53,818 nucleotides of DNA. It comes from Massilia sp. BJB1822 (lineage in GTDB: Bacteria > Pseudomonadota > Gammaproteobacteria > Burkholderiales > Burkholderiaceae_D). Below the pieces are notes generated by a model. The model had not been told where the DNA came from. It was given only the letters and a program-made list of their open reading frames with translations, and searched no databases. This document shows positions 1-8,100 of this stretch, piece after piece. The DNA lies in assembly GCF_013369485.1 (NCBI RefSeq), contig NZ_JABWEB010000028.1:1-53818 (forward strand). Direction: 5' to 3'. Position 1 is the stretch's first letter. The number at the start of each line of letters is the position of its first letter. Position numbers and translations under genes: made by a program.

Positions 1-58
1 ACCGGCAGCCCGCGGCGGCGGGTGCGGCGGCGCAGGCCTGGGCCTGCGCCTGGGTCAT
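1..58 (-). CDS. possible start of a downstream gene, cut by the window edge
   Basis: On the minus strand the stop of the M16 peptidase overlaps an ATG in the arrangement ATGA (ATG at 58-56). An open frame runs to the window edge and would begin MTQAQAQACAAAPAAAGCR. ATGA overlaps are common between translationally coupled genes, so this may be the first 19 codons of a following gene. Only Ala/Gln-rich residues are visible and no family can be named. It could equally be non-coding sequence after the peptidase. Confidence 0.3.
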   Translation of the reverse strand, partial: MTQAQAQACAAAPAAAGCR

Positions 59-2877
59 TCACCGGTTTTCGGCTCCGGCTTCAGCACCATCTGCACATAA
101 TTTTCCAGATCGAGGTAGCGCTTGGCCGTGGCCTGCACGTCCTGCGCCGTGACGGCGTTGCCGCGCGCGACGCGGGTCAGGATGGCTTCGGGATCGCGGC
201 CGTCCTGCTGCACCGCCTGCAGATGCGACAGCCAGTGGCCGTTCTCGCGCATGGCGCGCAGGTCGCCCTTGCTCCAGCCTTCCTTCACCTTGGCCAGGTC
301 GGCCGCCTCGGGACCGTTTTCCTGCACCTTGCGAATTTCCTCCAGCGCGGCAGCCACCACCTTGTCCACGTTCTCCGGACCGCAAGGCAGGTTCAGCGAG
401 ATCGAATACGCGCCATACGGCTGCTTGAGCAGAGCGCCATGGAAGCCGCCGCTATAGATCAAGCCTTTCTGCTCGCGCAGCACTTCGTTGACCTTGATGT
501 TCAGCACCTCCATCAGCGCCTGCAGGCGCAGCTGGGCTTCCGCAGAGTACTCGGCGTCGCCGGCAAAGGTCAGCATCACCAGGCTCTTTTGCTCTTTACC
601 CTTGAGCACTTCGCGCTTGACCACGCCGCGTACCGGACGCACGCCACGGTCCTTGAATTCGCTGACGATCTCGCCGGCCGGCAGCGTGCCCAGATAGCTG
701 GCCAGCAGCGGCTTGACCTTCTCCACGTCGAAGCTGCCCACCAGGTTGAAGGTGAAGCCGCGCGCGCTGGAGAAACGCTCGCGGTAAATTTCCAGCACGC
801 GGTCCAGCTGCACCTTGTCGAAATCCTCCGGCTTGGGCAGGCCCGGAGCCAGCGGATTATCGTTGAACATGGTCTTGACGAAGGCGTTCATGAAACTCAC
901 TTCCGGAACGGCCTGGGAATTGGCGGCGATTTCCTTTTGGCGGCCGATAAAGGCCTGGAACAGCGCTTCGTCGCGGCGCGGCTGGGTCATGCCCAGATAC
1001 ACCAGTTGCAGCATGGTTTCGATATCGGCGCTGCCCGAACCGCCGCTGACGAACTCCGACAGCTCGCCAATATTGAGGGAAACGCGCGCCGTCTTGCCGG
1101 CCAGGACTTTGCTCAAATCCAGCGGACTCAGATTCTTGATGCCCATCTGGCCGACAATACTGGACGCGTAGCGCGCATTCTGCACATCGGCCACGCCATA
1201 CAGGGACTGGCCGCCGAAGCGCGCGCCACCCAGCTGCACCTGGTCGTTCTTGAAGTCGCTCGGCTTCAGCACCACCTTCACGCCATTGCCCAGCACCAGT
1301 TCCGTCGTGCCCAGCTTGGCATTCACGCTTTCGCTGACGATGCTGCCGCCTTGCGGCGCCGCGTCCATCAGCTGGCTCGCCAACTGCTTTTCCTCATGCG
1401 CAGCCAGGGTCTGCTTCTCGGCAGCGGCGGCAGTGGCCAGCAGCTCGGCCGGCGTCGGCAGTGCTGCCTGCGCCTTGCTCGCGCCGGTGTACACCACCAG
1501 CTTGTTCTTCTGCGCCGGCACCGCCTTGCGGTAAGCCGCGTTGACTTCCTCCAGCGCGATCTTCGGCACCAACTCATTGGTGATGTTGTACTCATGCTCG
1601 ATGCCGGACATGGTTTCCTGCGTCAGGAAATTGCGCGTGTACTCGCTGACGAAAGCGCCCGATTCCGATTTCTCGCGCTCCAGATACTGGCGTTCGATGC
1701 CGCGCAGGATGCGTTTCTTGCCGCGCTCCAGCTCCTCGGCGCTGAAGCCGAACTGGCGCGCGCGCTGCTCCTCCTGCAGCAGGGCCGTGATGGCCGGCAG
1801 GGCGCCATCCTTGCCCAGCACGGCGCGCGTGTTGAAGGCGTGGTAGCCCGACACCACCTGGTCCATGGCCGCGCCGCCGAACAGGAAGGGAGGATTGGCC
1901 TGCTGCGTCAATTCGGCGATGCGCTGGTTCAGCATGCCGGTGTACAGGCCTTCGATCAGCTTGGCGCGGTAGTCGCCATAAGTCTGGCCTTCCGCTTTGG
2001 CGAAGATCGGATAGCGGATCATGACCGCATTGCCGCCCGCCTCGGGATCGGTGATGACCACGCCCTCCGGCTTGCTATAGGTCGGCACCTTGGCGTATTG
2101 ACGGGCGCGTGGCTTGGCCGGATTCTTCAGGCGGCCAAAGTGGGCCTGGATCAGCTTTTCCGCCTCGGCCGGCTCGATATCGCCGACCGCGATCACCGCC
2201 ATCAGGTCGGGACGATACCAGTCGCGGTAAAAGCGGCGGATCGCATCGGGCTTGAAGTTGCGCAGCACCTCGGCCTTGCCGATCGGCAAACGGTTGGCAT
2301 AGCGCGAACCGTTCAGCAGCTTCGGATACAGCACCTTGTTGATGCGGTCCATGGCGCCTTTGCCCTGGCGCTCCTCTTCCAGCACCACGCCACGCTCGCT
2401 CTCGATGGCATCGTCCTTGAAGGCCACGCCGTGCGCCCAGTCTTCCAGCACCTGGAAGCCGGTTTCCACGTTTTCCTTTTTATCGGTCGGAATCGGCAGC
2501 ATGTAGACGGTTTCGTCGAAGCTGGTGTAGGCATTCAAGTCGGCGCCGAAGCGCACGCCGATCGACTGCAGGTAAGAAATCAGCTCGTTCTTCTTGAAAT
2601 TCGTGCTGCCGTTGAAGGCCATATGCTCCGTGAAGTGGGCCAGGCCGCGCTGGTCCTCGTCCTCCAGGATGGAACCGGCCTTCACCACCAGGCGCAGCTC
2701 CAGGCGCTTTTCCGGACGCGCATTCTTCTGGATGTAGTAGGTCAGGCCGTTCGGCAGCTTGCCGACCTTGACGGCGGGCGAGACGGGCAGCTTGTCGCCC
2801 AGCTTGATGTCAGCCTGGGCCAGCAGCGAACAGCTGAACAACACGGCGGCGGAAATGAGGCGAAGAGAAGTTTTCAT
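55..2877 (-). CDS. M16 family zinc metallopeptidase (pitrilysin-like), exported
   Basis: A 940-residue protein with the inverted zinc motif of M16 peptidases: His81-Phe-Thr-Glu84-His85, followed about 75 residues later by the Glu-rich helix (ESERGVVLEEE) that supplies the third ligand. The C-terminal half carries the inactive-domain signature ending PYGAYSISLNLPCGPENV, so both M16 halves are present in one chain, as in pitrilysin and the PqqL-like enzymes. The first about 22 residues (MKTSLRLISAAVLFSCSLLAQA) look like a Sec signal peptide, so it probably acts in the periplasm on peptides. I chose the ATG at 2877 because the signal peptide starts there; an upstream in-frame ATG at 2928 would add 17 atypical residues. 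It is transcribed divergently from ribB. Family call is firm; substrate is unknown. Confidence 0.93.
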   Translation of the reverse strand: MKTSLRLISAAVLFSCSLLAQADIKLGDKLPVSPAVKVGKLPNGLTYYIQKNARPEKRLELRLVVKAGSILEDEDQRGLAHFTEHMAFNGSTNFKKNELISYLQSIGVRFGADLNAYTSFDETVYMLPIPTDKKENVETGFQVLEDWAHGVAFKDDAIESERGVVLEEERQGKGAMDRINKVLYPKLLNGSRYANRLPIGKAEVLRNFKPDAIRRFYRDWYRPDLMAVIAVGDIEPAEAEKLIQAHFGRLKNPAKPRARQYAKVPTYSKPEGVVITDPEAGGNAVMIRYPIFAKAEGQTYGDYRAKLIEGLYTGMLNQRIAELTQQANPPFLFGGAAMDQVVSGYHAFNTRAVLGKDGALPAITALLQEEQRARQFGFSAEELERGKKRILRGIERQYLEREKSESGAFVSEYTRNFLTQETMSGIEHEYNITNELVPKIALEEVNAAYRKAVPAQKNKLVVYTGASKAQAALPTPAELLATAAAAEKQTLAAHEEKQLASQLMDAAPQGGSIVSESVNAKLGTTELVLGNGVKVVLKPSDFKNDQVQLGGARFGGQSLYGVADVQNARYASSIVGQMGIKNLSPLDLSKVLAGKTARVSLNIGELSEFVSGGSGSADIETMLQLVYLGMTQPRRDEALFQAFIGRQKEIAANSQAVPEVSFMNAFVKTMFNDNPLAPGLPKPEDFDKVQLDRVLEIYRERFSSARGFTFNLVGSFDVEKVKPLLASYLGTLPAGEIVSEFKDRGVRPVRGVVKREVLKGKEQKSLVMLTFAGDAEYSAEAQLRLQALMEVLNIKVNEVLREQKGLIYSGGFHGALLKQPYGAYSISLNLPCGPENVDKVVAAALEEIRKVQENGPEAADLAKVKEGWSKGDLRAMRENGHWLSHLQAVQQDGRDPEAILTRVARGNAVTAQDVQATAKRYLDLENYVQMVLKPEPKTGE

Positions 2878-2986
2878 GCAGTGGTGCTTTTCTGGATAGC
2901 CAATTTGGCAAGGGTAATAACAATACACTACGGCAACATCTTTGTGCTAGAAGCTTTCCTCATAAGCAAAGTTTTTGTGGCGCTGC

Positions 2987-2992
2987 TACAAT
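2987..2992 (+). promoter_or_regulatory. candidate -10 box for the ribB leader
   Basis: TACAAT lies about 40 nt upstream of the FMN aptamer and would place the transcript start near 3000, just before a small hairpin (GCCCGTC at 2999-3005, GACGGGC at 3011-3017). No convincing -35 box is seen, so this is a modest prediction. Confidence 0.4.
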
Positions 2993-3032
2993 GCCACGGC
3001 CCGTCATGGTGACGGGCAACAACTTAATCAAT

Positions 3033-3170
3033 ACGTCTTCGGGGCGGGGTGCGATTCCCCACCGGCGGTAAGACCGGCAACGGTCAAGCCCGCGAGCGCC
3101 TGCGCAAGCAGGGTCAGCAGATCTGGTGCGAAGCCAGAGCCGACGGTATAGTCCGGATGAAAGAAGATGT
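3033..3170 (+). promoter_or_regulatory. FMN riboswitch (RFN element)
   Basis: The conserved RFN blocks are all visible in order: GGGGCGGGGTGCGATTCCCC at 3041-3060, ACCGGCGGTAA at 3061-3071, the GCCCGCGAGCG block at 3088-3098, the CAGATCTGGTGCGAAGCCAG region (3118-3137), and the closing GAGCCGACGGTATAGTCCGGATG block ending near 3159, then AAAGAAGATG. The element ends about 100 nt before the ribB start. FMN binding is known to reduce expression of riboflavin genes. I see no clear terminator with a T-tract in 3171-3270, so control of translation start rather than termination is my guess. Confidence 0.96.
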
Positions 3171-3271
3171 GCGCTTTGCGCGATTTCCTGCGCCGTTCGC
3201 GGCCTGGGAAGCCGTGTCCATTCGCTTTGCCCTGATGCGTTTTTCGCCCACTTATGCGAGGAGCGTTTCAC

Positions 3272-3916
3272 ATGTTAGTCAATTCCTACACCCTTCATAG
3301 CACCGACCTGGAAGGCCGCATCCACGCGGCACTGGAAGCCATGCGCGCCGGCGTGCCGGTCATCCTGCTGGACGATTTCGACCGCGAAAACGAAGCCGAC
3401 CTGATACTCGCCGCCGACAAGCTGACGGTGGAAAGCATGGCCCTGCTGATCCGCGAATGCAGCGGCATCGTCTGCCTGTGCCTGCCAGCCGACAAGGTGC
3501 GTGAGCTGGAACTGCCGCCCATGGCCGCCGAAAACGGCAGCCGCTTCGGCACCCCGTTCACCGTCTCCATCGAAGCGCGCGACGGCGTGACGACAGGCGT
3601 CTCGGCCGCCGACCGCGTCACCACCATCCGCGCCGCCACTGCGCGCCACGCCAAGCCCGAAGACATCGTCCGTCCCGGCCACATCTTCCCCCTGCGCGCC
3701 GCGCCCGGCGGCGTGCTGGAACGCGCTGGCCACACCGAAGGCTCGGTCGACCTGGCCCGTCTGGCCGGTCTGCAACCGTATGGCGTGCTGTGCGAACTGA
3801 TGAATCCCGACGGCACCATGATGCGCGGCGAAGCCATCGAACGCTTCGCCGAGCAGCACGCCATGCCCATCCTCACCATCGCCGAGCTCATCACCTGGCG
3901 CCGCCAGCACGGCTAA
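3272..3916 (+). CDS. ribB: 3,4-dihydroxy-2-butanone-4-phosphate synthase
   Basis: A 214-residue single-domain enzyme that converts ribulose 5-phosphate to 3,4-dihydroxy-2-butanone 4-phosphate plus formate, the four-carbon precursor of riboflavin. The active-site loop DDFDRENEADL lies near residues 34-44, and the conserved segments TPFTVSIEARDGVTTGVSAADR, RPGHIFPLRA and HTEGSVDLARLAG follow. There is no GTP cyclohydrolase II domain, so this is RibB rather than a RibBA fusion. Start 3272 is chosen for a GAGGAG ribosome site about 9 nt upstream; an in-frame ATG at 3254 has none. The FMN riboswitch just upstream fits a stand-alone ribB whose dose is set by flavin level, separate from any rib operon. 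It converges on the MFS gene. Confidence 0.97.
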   Translation: MLVNSYTLHSTDLEGRIHAALEAMRAGVPVILLDDFDRENEADLILAADKLTVESMALLIRECSGIVCLCLPADKVRELELPPMAAENGSRFGTPFTVSIEARDGVTTGVSAADRVTTIRAATARHAKPEDIVRPGHIFPLRAAPGGVLERAGHTEGSVDLARLAGLQPYGVLCELMNPDGTMMRGEAIERFAEQHAMPILTIAELITWRRQHG

Positions 3917-3926
3917 GCCAGCCGGC

Positions 3927-5297
3927 TCAATGGCCCGCCTGCAGGGTGGCGTCGGGATCGGCGCCGCTTTGCGGCAGGTGCTGGCGCACGCGCTGGTGTA
4001 CCAGCAGGCAGGCGATGCCGTAAGCGAGGCCAATGGCGCCGAAGCCGAGCGTCAGACGCCAGCCCCAGTCTTCCACGGCATGCAGAATGCTGCCCATGGC
4101 GGCGACACCGACCAGGGCGCCGATTTGGCGGTTGGCGTTCAGCGCGGCGGCGGCGATATTGGCGTGGGTCTTGCCCGCGACTTGCATCACCGTGGTCGTC
4201 ATGGCCGGGATGGCAAGGCCGATGGCCAGGTACATCACCAGCACGCCGGCCATCATCAAGAGATAGGGCGTGTGCGGCCCGGTGCGGGTCAGCACGGCGC
4301 CCATCAGGGCGCTGACGGCGAGACCGCCCAGCAGCGAGGGCCGGGTGCCGGTGCGCGCGATAACGCGGCCTGACAAGAAATTGCCGATAGTGCTGGCCGC
4401 CAGCATGGGCAGAATCTTCATCCCCGTTTCCAGCGCGTTGGAACCGTGCGCCTGCTGGAAGAATAGGCTGAGCAGGAAGATCTGGCCGAATACGGCAAAG
4501 TTGATCAGGAAGCCGGTGAAGTTGGCGGCGGCGAAGCTGCTGCTGGCCAGCAGCGCGCGCGGCAGGATCGGATGGGCCGCGGCGCGCTCGCGCCATACCA
4601 GCACGCCGGCAAACAGCAAGGCAAAGAAAGAGGCGGCGACGACCGAGGCCGAAGTCCAGCCGCGCACCGGACCTTCGATCAGCAGGAAGCTCAGCGCGGC
4701 CAGCGTCAGCACGCCCAGCACATGACTGAGCATGGACAGCGGACGCCGATGCGCGGCCGGCGCCGGCGCCAGCATCTGCGCCAGCACGATACCGGCCAGT
4801 CCCAGCGGCAGATTAATCCAGAACACGCTGCGCCAGCCGAATTCGTGCACCAGCAGGCCGCCCACCAGCGGCCCGACAGTGGCGGCGCAACCCACCAGGG
4901 CCGACCAGGTGCCGACCATGCGGGTGCGCGCCGTGTCGTTGGGCGCGGCATGGGTCAGCAGGCTCAATGAGCTGGGCATGAACAGCGCGGCGCCCGTGCC
5001 TTGTAACAGCCGCGCGGCGACCAGGGCATTGCCGCTGGGCGCCAAGGCGCAAGCCAGCGAACCGGCGACGAAGACCAGCAAGCCGCCCTGGTAGGTCTGG
5101 CGCGCGCCGATGCGGTCGGCCAGCGCGCCGCCTGCGAGCAGGAAGGCGGCAAACGTCAGGGTGTAGCCGTCCACCACCCACACCAGGCCCGATAGCGGCA
5201 CATGCAGGTCGGCCGAAATGCTGCCTAAAGCCGTGTTCACGGCGGTGACGTCGATCATTGCCATCACGAAGCCGATGGCGAGGGTAAATAAAAGCAC
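3927..5297 (-). CDS. MFS drug exporter, DHA2 (EmrB/QacA-like) family
   Basis: A 456-residue polytopic inner-membrane transporter. The first helix carries the motif VMAMIDVTAVNTALGSI, and motif A-like and motif C-like segments follow (LADRIGARQTYQGG; GLVWVVDGYTLTFAAFLLAGGALAD). The sequence WRSVFWINLPLGLAGI is a hallmark of DHA2 drug:H+ antiporters. I take the GTG at 5297 as the start: the strong AAGGAGG ribosome site lies 7 nt upstream of it, inside the reading frame that begins at the ATG at 5315. It is divergent from a LysR gene with shared inverted repeats, so it is probably that regulator's target. Substrate cannot be told; export of a small toxic compound is the usual role. Confidence 0.9.
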   Translation of the reverse strand: MLLFTLAIGFVMAMIDVTAVNTALGSISADLHVPLSGLVWVVDGYTLTFAAFLLAGGALADRIGARQTYQGGLLVFVAGSLACALAPSGNALVAARLLQGTGAALFMPSSLSLLTHAAPNDTARTRMVGTWSALVGCAATVGPLVGGLLVHEFGWRSVFWINLPLGLAGIVLAQMLAPAPAAHRRPLSMLSHVLGVLTLAALSFLLIEGPVRGWTSASVVAASFFALLFAGVLVWRERAAAHPILPRALLASSSFAAANFTGFLINFAVFGQIFLLSLFFQQAHGSNALETGMKILPMLAASTIGNFLSGRVIARTGTRPSLLGGLAVSALMGAVLTRTGPHTPYLLMMAGVLVMYLAIGLAIPAMTTTVMQVAGKTHANIAAAALNANRQIGALVGVAAMGSILHAVEDWGWRLTLGFGAIGLAYGIACLLVHQRVRQHLPQSGADPDATLQAGH

Positions 5298-5334
5298 GAT
5301 GTTTCCTCCTTGCATCGATACTAATTCTGCTTCA

Positions 5335-5355
5335 TGATGCAGTAAAGACGCATCA
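5335..5355. promoter_or_regulatory. inverted repeat, candidate LysR operator 1
   Basis: TGATGC (5335-5340), nine nt, then GCATCA (5350-5355). The same half-site word recurs in the adjacent 9-bp inverted repeat. It lies midway between the MFS and LysR starts, where a LysR-type regulator would bind to control both. Confidence 0.5.
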
Positions 5356-5365
5356 CCTCGGCATC

Positions 5366-5385
5366 GTGATGCAAAATTGCATCAC
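5366..5385. promoter_or_regulatory. perfect 9-2-9 inverted repeat, candidate LysR operator 2
   Basis: GTGATGCAAAATTGCATCAC is a perfect inverted repeat of nine bases around AA, ending 15 nt before the LysR ATG and a few bases before its ribosome site. It shares the GATGC/GCATC word with the upstream repeat. The place suggests autorepression by blocking initiation, and activation or repression of the divergent exporter from the far site. Confidence 0.6.
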
Positions 5386-5400
5386 GAGAGGGAGAAGAAA

Positions 5401-6267
5401 ATGGATTGGGACCATGCGCGCATCTTTCTGGCACTCTGCCGCGCCGGCACTTTGCGCGGCGCGGCGGCGCAGCTGGACATCGACCAGGCTACGGTGGGAC
5501 GCCGCCTGGCGGCCATGGAAAGCAGCTTGAACGCGCGCCTCTTCCTGCGCACGCCGGACGGCTATGTGCCCACCCCGGCCGGCGAGACGGCACAGCGCTC
5601 CGCCGAATTGATGGAGCAGGCGGCGCACCAGCTGCAGCGCGAAATGCAGGGCATCGACAACCGCCTGTCCGGCGTGGTGCGGCTGGCAACCACCGACACC
5701 ATGGCCACCCACTTCGTCATCGACGCCATGCACCGCCTGCACAAAAAGCATCCCGACATCCGCATCGTGCTGTCGGTGGATACCCATGTCTCCAGCCTGA
5801 CCCGGCGCGAGGCCGACCTGGCCGTGCGCACGGTGAAGCCCACCAGTCCCGATCTGATCTCGCGCCACCTGACGCGGCGCGCAGCGGGCCTGTACGCCAC
5901 GCGCGCCTACCTCAAGCAGCGTGGCGAGCCGCAGCCCGGCACGGGACTGGCGGACCACGATATCGTCGTCTACCACGCCTCGGTGGCGCCGCGCCACGCC
6001 GAGAAAATCTGCGGCGAGCCGGTACACAATGCGCGCGTGGCGATGGAGGTCAACACCGGCTTGATGCTGCTGGAAGCCACCCGCGCCGGCATTGGCATCG
6101 GCGAACTGCCCACCCATATGGCCGACGCCGATCCGCGCCTGATACGCATCTGGCCGGAGCGGGAGCACAGCTACGATATGTATCTGGTGATGCACAGCGA
6201 CCTGAATCGCAGCGCGCGCGTGCGCGCCGTGGCCGATGCCATTATTGAATCGTTCCCCGGCAAATAA
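5401..6267 (+). CDS. LysR family transcriptional regulator
   Basis: A 288-residue regulator. The N-terminal winged helix-turn-helix spans about residues 3-62 (MDWDHARIFLALCRAGTLRGAAAQLDIDQATVGRRLAAMES...), and the effector domain follows with the usual VRLATTDTMATHFV start. The helix-turn-helix is of the LysR subgroup with an Asp-Gln-Ala-Thr-Val recognition helix. The ATG at 5401 has a GGGAGAAG ribosome site; an upstream ATG at 5377 lies within the operator repeat and is rejected. Divergent arrangement with the MFS exporter implies that it controls that gene, probably in response to a compound the exporter removes. Confidence 0.9.
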   Translation: MDWDHARIFLALCRAGTLRGAAAQLDIDQATVGRRLAAMESSLNARLFLRTPDGYVPTPAGETAQRSAELMEQAAHQLQREMQGIDNRLSGVVRLATTDTMATHFVIDAMHRLHKKHPDIRIVLSVDTHVSSLTRREADLAVRTVKPTSPDLISRHLTRRAAGLYATRAYLKQRGEPQPGTGLADHDIVVYHASVAPRHAEKICGEPVHNARVAMEVNTGLMLLEATRAGIGIGELPTHMADADPRLIRIWPEREHSYDMYLVMHSDLNRSARVRAVADAIIESFPGK

Positions 6268-6281
6268 GGCGGAGTGCTAAG

Positions 6282-7115
6282 ATGTCCCTCATGAGCACCA
6301 ACGCATCGTCCTATCCGCCGCTGCGGCGCCTGCATCGTTCCGCCATGGGTTGGCTGACGAGCTGGTGGCGGCTGCTGCAATTCGCGGCGCTGATCATCTC
6401 GCGCGCCTTTACTCCCTCCACATACGCCAGTCCCCGGCTGCCCTGGATTGCCCACCATCTGGTGGTGGCGACCGCGCCCAATCTGCTGTGGTTCTCCGTG
6501 CTGTCGGCCCTCATCAGCCTCGTTATCATCCGCATCGTGGTGGTGACGTCGTTCAGCTACGGCCTTTCACGCTATGCGCTGGAGATGGTGGTGCGGGTGC
6601 TGGTGCTGGAACTGATTCCGCTCACGGCGGCTCTCTTCGTGGCCCTGCGCAGCACCCTGCCGGCCGGCGTGGAATTCGCGCAGATGCGGCTGGCGGCAGC
6701 TTCGGCCAGCGGCATCCCGGCCCGTCTCGACGCGCGCGATGCACTGCAGACCGAATTCTTTCCGCGCGCGGCGGCCGGCGTGTTCGCCGTCTGGCTGCTG
6801 GCGGCGGTCAGCTGCGTGCTGACCCTGGTGCTGGCCTATCTGGTGATCTATGGCTTTACGCCATGGGCCTTGCAAAGCTATACGCGGGTGGTGGGACATA
6901 TCTTCAATCCCGCCGTCTCCATGATCCTGGCGCTGAAAATCCTGTTCTTCAGCTTTGCCGTGGGCGTGATTCCGTTGGCTTCCTCCTACTACCATGGCGC
7001 GGCCAATCCCCTGTTCGGACGCGCTCACGGCACCCACGGCCTGGCCGATATGGTCCGCATGTTCTCCGTGATCCTGCTGATCGAAGCCGCCTCCCTGATG
7101 GGCAACTACTACTGA
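6282..7115 (+). CDS. MlaE/YrbE-type permease of an MCE lipid transporter
   Basis: A 277-residue inner-membrane protein with about five or six hydrophobic helices. The MlaE family signature appears in order: YGLSRYALEMVVRVLVLELIPLTAALFVALRS, a cytoplasmic loop with EFAQM, and a C-terminal PLASSYYHGAANPL segment. MlaE permeases pair with MCE proteins and a cytoplasmic ATPase to move phospholipids between the two membranes. GGAG at 6271-6274 supports the ATG at 6282; a second ATG at 6291 is possible. The next gene encodes the MCE partner. The ATPase (MlaF) that normally precedes the permease is missing here, with LysR in its place, so an ATPase from elsewhere must be recruited or the system is atypical. 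Confidence 0.85.
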   Translation: MSLMSTNASSYPPLRRLHRSAMGWLTSWWRLLQFAALIISRAFTPSTYASPRLPWIAHHLVVATAPNLLWFSVLSALISLVIIRIVVVTSFSYGLSRYALEMVVRVLVLELIPLTAALFVALRSTLPAGVEFAQMRLAAASASGIPARLDARDALQTEFFPRAAAGVFAVWLLAAVSCVLTLVLAYLVIYGFTPWALQSYTRVVGHIFNPAVSMILALKILFFSFAVGVIPLASSYYHGAANPLFGRAHGTHGLADMVRMFSVILLIEAASLMGNYY

Positions 7116-7128
7116 TTCACATTGCATC

Positions 7129-8100
7129 ATGAACGAACCCACTTCCTCCCCTGCCGCACCGGCACCCGAAGCGGCCCCGGTGCGCCACGCCGAATTCAAG
7201 GCCGCCCTGCTGCTGCTCCTGATGGTGGCCCTGGTCGCCAGCGCCGTGCTGTATCTGATGTATGCGCGCGGCGCCTTTGAACCGACCCAGCGCCTGGTCC
7301 TGACCACCGACGACTCCGAAGGGGTTGCGGTGGGCATGGACATGACCTTCGCCGGCTTCCCCGTGGGCCGCGTGCTGCGTATCGAATTGGGTGCGGACGG
7401 CAAGGCGCGCGTGCTGGTCGATGTGCCGGAAAAGGATGCGCACTGGCTGCGCTCGACCAGCATCTTCACGCTGGAACGGGGGCTGGTGGGCGGCGCCCGC
7501 CTGCGCGCCTTCAGCGGCATCCCCACCGATCCGCCGCTCAAGGATGGCGCGGAGCGTGAACTGCTGGTGGGCGACGCGGCGGCCGAGATTCCGCGCCTGC
7601 TGTCAGCCGCCAAGGATTTGCTGAACAACGTGGCCGCGCTGACGGCCGCCGACTCCTCGCTGGGCAATAGCCTGCGCAATGTGGAAGGCGTGACCCAGAA
7701 ACTCAATGGGCCGGGCGGCGCCATGGGCCTGATCGCGGGCGAAGACCGGAAGGCGCAGGAAGTGCTGCGCAATGCGAACTCCCTGATCGTCAAGGCCGAC
7801 AAGCTGGTGGGCAATGCCGATAACCGCGTCTTCGGCAAGAACGGCGTGGCCAACGATGCGCAGGTGGCCGTGGTGCAGCTGAATGGTCTGCTGTCGGATG
7901 CGCGCGCAAGCTTGAAGAAAATGGATGCGGTGCTGGTTGAAGCGCAAGCCGTGGGCGCCAATGCGCGCGTCGCCACCGAAGACCTGGGCGCGCTGCGCGC
8001 CGACGTGGACAGCAATCTGCGCCGCATCGAACAGCTGGTCAACGAAATCAACCGCAAATGGCCCTTCAAGCGCGATGACACGGAGATCAAACTGCCATGA
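7129..8100 (+). CDS. MCE/MlaD domain protein, membrane-anchored
   Basis: A 323-residue protein with one N-terminal transmembrane helix (about residues 24-44, AALLLLLMVALVASAVLYLMY) and an MCE domain at about 55-130 (TTDDSEGVAVGMDMTFAGFPVGRVLRIEL). The rest is a long, probably helical periplasmic part with repeated Asn/Ala/Leu patterns (LLNNVAALTAAD..., NANSLIVKADKLV...). MCE proteins form hexameric rings that bind lipids beside an MlaE permease. The start is 13 nt after the permease stop, and the 3' end overlaps the lipoprotein gene by 4 nt, so the three form one operon. The extended C-terminal helix suggests a tube-like periplasmic reach, which is inference. Confidence 0.88.
   Translation: MNEPTSSPAAPAPEAAPVRHAEFKAALLLLLMVALVASAVLYLMYARGAFEPTQRLVLTTDDSEGVAVGMDMTFAGFPVGRVLRIELGADGKARVLVDVPEKDAHWLRSTSIFTLERGLVGGARLRAFSGIPTDPPLKDGAERELLVGDAAAEIPRLLSAAKDLLNNVAALTAADSSLGNSLRNVEGVTQKLNGPGGAMGLIAGEDRKAQEVLRNANSLIVKADKLVGNADNRVFGKNGVANDAQVAVVQLNGLLSDARASLKKMDAVLVEAQAVGANARVATEDLGALRADVDSNLRRIEQLVNEINRKWPFKRDDTEIKLP

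Noticed and set aside
22..3012. A 996-residue open frame on the plus strand opposite the M16 peptidase gene
   Set aside because: The residue make-up is His/Gln/Leu/Arg-rich with no motif, and it mirrors a well-supported gene with zinc motif and signal peptide. Such antisense frames come from GC-rich third positions.
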